Origin: Ruminiclostridium sp.
GTDB lineage: Bacteria > Bacillota > Clostridia > Oscillospirales > Ruminococcaceae
Assembly (NCBI GenBank): GCA_017635095.1
Contig: JAGBMA010000107.1
Coordinates: 1-45,839, forward strand
Length of the DNA: 45,839 nucleotides
Reading direction: 5' to 3'
A program made the position numbers and the translations under genes. Below the pieces are notes generated by a model. It worked only from the letters and a program-made list of their open reading frames with translations. It was not told the origin of the DNA and searched no databases. Of the stretch, positions 41,467 through 45,839 are shown in pieces. Position 1 is the stretch's first letter; every line of letters begins with the position of its first letter.

Positions 41467-42001
41467 CGTCTTCACCGTCCTTTAAGATGCCGTACAAAGC
41501 CTTTCTTGCCCTGAAAAGCCTCGACCTTACCGCGACCTCGCTTATGCCGAGCATCTGTGCTATGCTTCCTGTGGGTTCATCATGATAATAGTACAGGATA
41601 AGGACCTGCCGGAGCTTGTCGTTAAGCTTTGATATTGCCGAATTCAGAGTTTTGCAGTCGTACTTCCCGAATACATCACGCTCAACATCGCTGCCCTCGT
41701 CTCCGATATCGGTATCGTTAATATCGACCTGTTTCATGCGGGAACGGCAGATGTCGATAGCGATATTGCGGGTTATGATAATGATATAACTCTTTCGTTT
41801 GTCAGGGGAAATGTTCCGTACCCTGTCAATGTTGGAAATAATACGGATAAATGCTTCATGTACGGCGTCCTCGGAGTCATGCTCGTTATGAAGCACTGCA
41901 AACGCGGTTCGGAACATTATCTGTTCATAGTCGAAAAAGAGCTGCTCGACAAGCGTTCTTTGCTCGTCGGTCTCGACCATTGATAAGTATAATGAAAGCA
42001 T
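41456..42001 (-). CDS. RNA polymerase sigma factor, ECF type
   Basis: A 181-aa ECF sigma factor: MLSLYLSMVETDEQRTLVEQ, region 2 VLHNEHDSEDAVHEAFIRII, then YIIIITRNIAIDICRSRMK, and region 4 KLNDKLRQVLILYYYHDEPT with AVRSRLFRARKALYGIL. GAGGTATGAG precedes the ATG. It closely resembles the sigma factor at 30255, and its promoter has the same elements, so the two operons may regulate each other. Confidence 0.94.
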   Translation of the reverse strand: MLSLYLSMVETDEQRTLVEQLFFDYEQIMFRTAFAVLHNEHDSEDAVHEAFIRIISNIDRVRNISPDKRKSYIIIITRNIAIDICRSRMKQVDINDTDIGDEGSDVERDVFGKYDCKTLNSAISKLNDKLRQVLILYYYHDEPTGSIAQMLGISEVAVRSRLFRARKALYGILKDGEDDEI

Positions 42002-42045
42002 CTCATACCTCTTGTCCGGTATTCGTTCTCATGCCTTCTACTTAA

Positions 42046-42072
42046 ATAACGAATGAGAAGCGAAAATGTTAC
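42046..42072 (-). promoter_or_regulatory. ECF-type promoter of the 42001 sigma operon
   Basis: On the minus strand GTAAC (42068-42072), 16 bases, CGTTAT (42046-42051), then TTAAGTAGAAGG. Same arrangement as 29554-29580. Confidence 0.62.
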
Positions 42073-42200
42073 GGAATTTTTTGAAATATTTTCAAATTTG
42101 TGAAAATGCAACAAATATCGTGCTGATATATAGTGCAGGGTTTACAGTTTGCTTTTGTACCACAAAGAAATTATAACATATTCTTGTACTTATTTCAATG

Positions 42201-42236
42201 AAAAAGCGCAAGAATCAGATGATCCGTGCGCTTATT
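42201..42236. terminator. terminator of the FliD-like cluster (bidirectional)
   Basis: AAGCGCA and TGCGCTT around a 16-base loop. TTTTTC follows on the minus strand and ATTTTTT on the plus. Confidence 0.75.
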
Positions 42237-42241
42237 TTTTA

Positions 42242-43201
42242 TTATACCGCCAAGGTCGAAGTATCATTTGTCTTGCTCACAGCTATCTTCGCCGCCATAG
42301 CCGCGACCGTGAGCGAAGAGCTGCCGAAGTCGTCATTTTCAGCTTCACGCTTTTGCTCCGCCTTGAAATGACGGTCAAGAAGTTCAAGGAGAGAATCTAC
42401 CATATCATTACGAGGTTCATCGTCATATCCGAGTTTCTCCTGCATCATTACATACCATTCTCTGGGGTGTTCAACAGCGGTATCCCATAATGGATTAAAA
42501 CGCTCGGTATTGTAGCCGTTTGAGCGTTCACATATACCGGTGATAAGCGCCTGTACCTTTACGGGGTCATCTGTTTCTTTTTTAAAATATGTATATCTCA
42601 TCACGGTTGCAAGATCATCAGCAATAGCTAAAGATGTCAAAATATCCATATTACTGTCAGCTGCGGAACCGTAAATATTGCGGGTTTGTGTATGTGCGAT
42701 CTCAACCATACCGGTATCGGGGTCGATCGTGAAGAACTCACCGTGGTTCAGGTGCGTAACATCGCCGTAACTGTCGAAATGATTTTGCAGTACATCTCTG
42801 AGCAAATCGCCGTTTGCAAGTCCGGTTTGCAGCTCTTCGACAAATTCGTTGAATTTTCCCTGGTCGATTCGAACTTGAATACAATTTCCCTCCTGACAAA
42901 GTTCAAGAAATTTTTCTCTTTTATTATCAAAAGCTTTATCATATTCGTTGTATGATACTATACCCCATTGTCCCATGGCGAGCTGGAGCTTGTGCGCATT
43001 GGACACAATATACATATCCTCAAGCTCGTCGTCGAGCATTTCCAAAGCGTTTGAGGATATTGCGTTCACTCCTCTCGCTTCGCTGTAAGAAAATGCCGAC
43101 TGCAAGGCTATCCCGAAATCGGAGCTCCCGGTAGCTTTTGTCGTTGTTTTGCGGCTTGCGGTGACTGTCTGTATCGTGTTGTTAATTGCTATATTATTCA
43201 T
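42242..43201 (-). CDS. uncharacterised protein of the FliD-like cluster
   Basis: A 319-aa protein without a signal peptide or membrane helix. A polar Thr/Asn/Ser-rich start (MNNIAINNTIQTVTASRKTT) resembles the unfolded N-termini of flagellar-type export substrates. The body has helices with 'GQWGIVSYNEYDKAFDNKRE' and 'MVEIAHTQTRNIYGSAADSN', and the C-terminus is Ala/Ser rich. ATG 43201 has GGAGGAG just upstream, whereas ATG 43222 overlaps the end of the previous gene and has no good site. Last gene of the cluster. Confidence 0.62.
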   Translation of the reverse strand: MNNIAINNTIQTVTASRKTTTKATGSSDFGIALQSAFSYSEARGVNAISSNALEMLDDELEDMYIVSNAHKLQLAMGQWGIVSYNEYDKAFDNKREKFLELCQEGNCIQVRIDQGKFNEFVEELQTGLANGDLLRDVLQNHFDSYGDVTHLNHGEFFTIDPDTGMVEIAHTQTRNIYGSAADSNMDILTSLAIADDLATVMRYTYFKKETDDPVKVQALITGICERSNGYNTERFNPLWDTAVEHPREWYVMMQEKLGYDDEPRNDMVDSLLELLDRHFKAEQKREAENDDFGSSSLTVAAMAAKIAVSKTNDTSTLAV

Positions 43202-43212
43202 AATCTCCTCCG

Positions 43213-44373
43213 TCATTTGCATTCCAAAACGCCATTCTTATATGTAAGATAGCACTTCATATTCCTGTACTTTTCGTATTCGCCATTGTTTATTGTGTTT
43301 ATGGCGCTTTTGAACGCTTCACGCATATTTCGAGCCTGCACTATAGTCTTTCGTTCTTCTCCTACTGCATCTATATTATCCAAAAGCTCACCCTTAGCGT
43401 TCTCCTTGATAAAAGTATCAAGCTCCTCCGGCAGACCGACGATATTTCCCTCATCATCGAGCGACAGGTCAAACACGGTTATACCTGTTCCGGAGTCTTC
43501 AAGATGTCTTACGGCAGCTTTAAGCCACATTCCCGTAAACCCGCTTTCCTGTTGCTTATCTCTATTTACGGCGTAATAGAAATTGGACATTCTCTGTCCT
43601 GTGACGACATTCTCTCCGTACTTTTCCTTATTATCGGCACGCTGTAGGAACAAATCTGCGACATGGCGGTTTGTATCCTCATCATTCGCGCCGCTGACCT
43701 CAACATTCCTGCCCCATACGCTGAATGTAAGCTCTTCATCGGGTGCAAGCTCGATCCCAGCTTCGGACAGCATATCTGCAATTGTATTCTGCAAAATATT
43801 CTGCTCACGGACGTGATTTGCTTCTCGCATTACATCGCCCTCGATTCCGGCATTTACGAAAGTTCTCATTACTTTCTTTTCCCACGGTTCAAGCTCCGCA
43901 CCAGTCTTATATTTTTCGATTGCAGCTTCTCTGTCAGCTGATACTTCAGGAGAATCCCATATTCGCAGAGGAATCCTGTAGTTTGGATTATGTCTCCATT
44001 CTCTTTCCTCGATAGAAGCGTTATCACCTTTTAAAGCCTGTCGATACCAGCAATTCAGCTCTTCGGGACTGCACTTATGTCCGTGTTTATTGTAATAGTA
44101 GTTGTCGAACTCCTCCAAAGTGCAATTCTTAAGAGGTTCACCGCTATTAAGCGTAGCTTCTATTTCTTCGTTTTTCAACTTTTGTTTTGCTTGATCCGAC
44201 AGCTCAAATGTAACAGCGTCCCCACTTCTCGCAGCCGGCACAAACAGAGTTGTCTGCTGAACGGGCTGCGGTTTGGTACGACGCTTGGTCTTGTTCAGCG
44301 ATTCAAGCAGTATCTCGATCTCGCTTTTGTCTCGCTTTATGATATTCTGTTTGTTGTAGATACCTAAATCCAT
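43213..44373 (-). CDS. uncharacterised protein of the FliD-like cluster
   Basis: A 386-aa soluble protein: MDLGIYNKQNIIKRDKSEIE, a basic linker, then AVTFELSDQAKQKLKNEEIE, a phrase type found in clostridial proteins related to flagellar hook components (from memory). A long charged, helical middle and a final segment 'MREAFKSAINTINNGEYEKY' follow. The start at 44373 has GGGAGG 8 bases upstream; the frame is open further upstream without a good site. The stop lies 11 bases before the next start. Function unknown. Confidence 0.65.
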   Translation of the reverse strand: MDLGIYNKQNIIKRDKSEIEILLESLNKTKRRTKPQPVQQTTLFVPAARSGDAVTFELSDQAKQKLKNEEIEATLNSGEPLKNCTLEEFDNYYYNKHGHKCSPEELNCWYRQALKGDNASIEEREWRHNPNYRIPLRIWDSPEVSADREAAIEKYKTGAELEPWEKKVMRTFVNAGIEGDVMREANHVREQNILQNTIADMLSEAGIELAPDEELTFSVWGRNVEVSGANDEDTNRHVADLFLQRADNKEKYGENVVTGQRMSNFYYAVNRDKQQESGFTGMWLKAAVRHLEDSGTGITVFDLSLDDEGNIVGLPEELDTFIKENAKGELLDNIDAVGEERKTIVQARNMREAFKSAINTINNGEYEKYRNMKCYLTYKNGVLECK

Positions 44374-44472
44374 TTTCCAGACCTCCCGAAAATGCCCATA
44401 TATTATTATATCGGCAGAAATCGGAAAAAGTTTAGTGTTTTTCGGAAATAGGGTGCAGAATAGCACCCACGT

Positions 44473-45087
44473 TTATATGCAAAAATCAAGCTGTGAAGTA
44501 GCAGAGATGGCTTCCGATACATTTGTCTTGTTTTTTATCTCATTTGAATATTCAAGATAAGTGTCGTGATATAACTTTGAAAAGAAGATACCGACGCAGG
44601 TTTCCTTTGGTGTGCTGAACTTATGAAATCCGCTGTTGGAGCTGTAACCGCCTACACGGTCGCCGTTCTCGTCAAATATATCCATACATATATGACCATT
44701 AGGGTGTCTGCTGCCCGAATATGAGCCATTTCCGCTGTCAAACTTTCCTTCCGCTTTAAGAATGTATTCGAGCAATGTTTCGGGGTTTTCTCCTTTTTTG
44801 AAAGCATAGTTTTGTATATCCTTATCGAATTGTGCCAGTGCCTCTGAGAGAAGCTTGTCCCTGTCGGGTGCAACATCGTCTCTGAGCTTGAAGAGAAAGC
44901 TGCGAAAGGAATTGCTTTCGTATTTTCCATCTCCGAGTGCGTCGTTGTAAGCGATCTCCCGCATTTTATTGATGTTTTCCTCAGTCATGACATCTCCGGG
45001 GCTTTTTCGTTTCTTTGTTCTCGCAGGCGATTGACTCCCATAAGCCTTGTTGATACTGTTTACTAAACTCATGCTTCCTACAAACAT
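44473..45087 (-). CDS. uncharacterised protein of the FliD-like cluster
   Basis: A 204-aa protein. The short N-terminus MFVGSMSLVNSINKAYGSQS is followed by a basic stretch (ARTKKRKSPGDVM), a helical region (LRDDVAPDRDKLLSEALAQF) and a Gly/Ser-rich patch (SGNGSYSGSRHPNGH) before 'ETCVGIFFSKLYHDTYLEYS'. AGAGAGG precedes the ATG. A 99-bp gap separates it from the following gene. No family is recognised. Confidence 0.65.
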   Translation of the reverse strand: MFVGSMSLVNSINKAYGSQSPARTKKRKSPGDVMTEENINKMREIAYNDALGDGKYESNSFRSFLFKLRDDVAPDRDKLLSEALAQFDKDIQNYAFKKGENPETLLEYILKAEGKFDSGNGSYSGSRHPNGHICMDIFDENGDRVGGYSSNSGFHKFSTPKETCVGIFFSKLYHDTYLEYSNEIKNKTNVSEAISATSQLDFCI

Positions 45088-45111
45088 AAATAACCTCTCT
45101 TTGCTTTCATA

Positions 45112-45807
45112 TTACAACAACTTACTGAATATCGACCCGCTCATTGCCGAAGTATAAGCGGCTGTATGTGTACCGGAATATGTATCGGCACTCATAGCGG
45201 AAAGCACGGAAATGCTGTCGGTCTGTTCCTTTATAAGGCTTGCGAAAGATGACTTTGTTACGAATATCTTTGAAATATCGGCAGTATCGGCTTTCATGAA
45301 TTTATCCTTGTCAACACTTAAGTTCCCGCTTTTGTCCGCGCTGATACCTATATTCCCAAGCGCCCGCGAGAATACATTCGCAACATCAGAGATATATCTT
45401 GCCTTGCCGATGACAGAGCTGTTTGAGGAGTTTTTCACAGCCGTGAGCATATCGTTATACCCGTCAGCAAACTTAATGGCTTCATCATAGGCTTTTTCGA
45501 TGTCGGGTGTGTCTTCGTCAATCAGGTCGGTTATTGCCTTTGCGCTGTCGCTCATAGCTGTGACGGCGTTGTTGTACCTACTGCCGGTGATCGAATAGGT
45601 TGCAGCATTTGTCCTTGATGTTCCCGAAGTGTTTTCGCTTTTTGCGGTTTCAATATCGTCCGCGATCTTTTTGGCTTCCGCAAGATATGATTTGAAAGTG
45701 CTGTTGCTGACTTTATAAGTGTTCCGCCTGCCGACAGAGCTGCGTTTGAAGCTGCTGCGCCCCATATATCTGCTTATTGATGAACGGTGTAATCCAAAAC
45801 TTCTCAT
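45112..45807 (-). CDS. FliD C-terminus-like protein
   Basis: A 231-aa protein, first gene of the cluster. The N-terminus is basic and Ser-rich (MRSFGLHRSSISRYMGRSSF). Residues about 90-205 hold the pattern of a FliD-type cap: a helix with YNDMLTAVKNSSNSSVIGKA, then ALGNIGISADKSGNLSVDKD followed by KFMKADTADISKIF. It lacks the N-terminal half of FliD, and no flagellar structural gene is in the window, so it may be a relative used for a different surface structure. AGAAAGGAAG precedes the ATG. The upstream 32 bases reach the window end, so its promoter is not seen. Confidence 0.68.
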   Translation of the reverse strand: MRSFGLHRSSISRYMGRSSFKRSSVGRRNTYKVSNSTFKSYLAEAKKIADDIETAKSENTSGTSRTNAATYSITGSRYNNAVTAMSDSAKAITDLIDEDTPDIEKAYDEAIKFADGYNDMLTAVKNSSNSSVIGKARYISDVANVFSRALGNIGISADKSGNLSVDKDKFMKADTADISKIFVTKSSFASLIKEQTDSISVLSAMSADTYSGTHTAAYTSAMSGSIFSKLL

Positions 45808-45839
45808 GATTTTCTTCCTTTCTCAGCTGATTTTTATTA

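Overview
The window looks like a low-GC gut Clostridium-group bacterium, most likely a Ruminococcus-like Oscillospiraceae chromosome. This is inferred from the protein families (DUF6076, DUF6809, DUF4367 anti-sigma proteins, clostridial Rpn nuclease, AgrA/AgrC-type two-component pair, DUF4132 giant protein), the moderate GC content and the strong AGGAG-type ribosome binding sites. No rRNA, tRNA, CRISPR array or complete insertion sequence was seen.

Layout. 0.2-1.4 kb: a DUF6076 zinc-finger-like protein. 1.4-2.0 kb: a non-coding block packed with inverted repeats. 2.0-3.3 kb: an ECF sigma / DUF4367 anti-sigma pair. 3.4-5.8 kb: small secreted or membrane proteins with a 250-bp fold-back element between them. 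6.2-9.2 kb: an accessory, partly decayed stretch with an intact DUF6809 gene, a protein with an RAKGLVKNGRA-type N-terminus and a possible frameshift, a DUF6809 remnant, and an Rpn-type nuclease gene with two in-frame TAG stops and a duplicated, frameshifted C-terminal module. 9.4-13.2 kb: a lipoprotein solute-binding protein divergent from a LytTR regulator / GHKL kinase pair, with a probable LytTR operator between them.

13.3-29.3 kb is a sigma-factor island. Four consecutive minus-strand units each encode an ECF sigma factor followed by a large (620-880 aa) single-pass anti-sigma-like protein. Three of the units are separated by nearly identical terminator-promoter cassettes. Then come a divergent sigma / anti-sigma / two-membrane-protein operon (24.6-27.7 kb) and a fifth unit of the first type on the plus strand (27.9-29.3 kb). 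One anti-sigma protein carries a PASTA domain plus a LytM/M23-like domain that lacks most zinc ligands, which points to cell-wall sensing.

29.6-39.1 kb is a long plus-strand operon: a membrane protein, an ECF sigma factor, two DUF4367 anti-sigma proteins sharing a near-identical N-terminus, a 139-aa protein, a 1727-aa DUF4132 protein, and two further small or hypothetical genes. 39.1-42.0 kb is a convergent minus-strand ECF sigma / DUF4367 operon with two membrane-anchored proteins. 42.2-45.8 kb is a four-gene minus-strand cluster whose first gene resembles the C-terminal part of FliD-type caps.

In all there are nine ECF sigma genes in 46 kb. Several share a CTCATTCG-type -10 motif upstream, and two share a fuller GTAAC-N16-CGTTAT promoter, which suggests autoregulation or cross-regulation. 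Functions of the anti-sigma ectodomains, the DUF4132 operon and the FliD-like cluster are inferred from family resemblance and context only; nothing was searched against a database.
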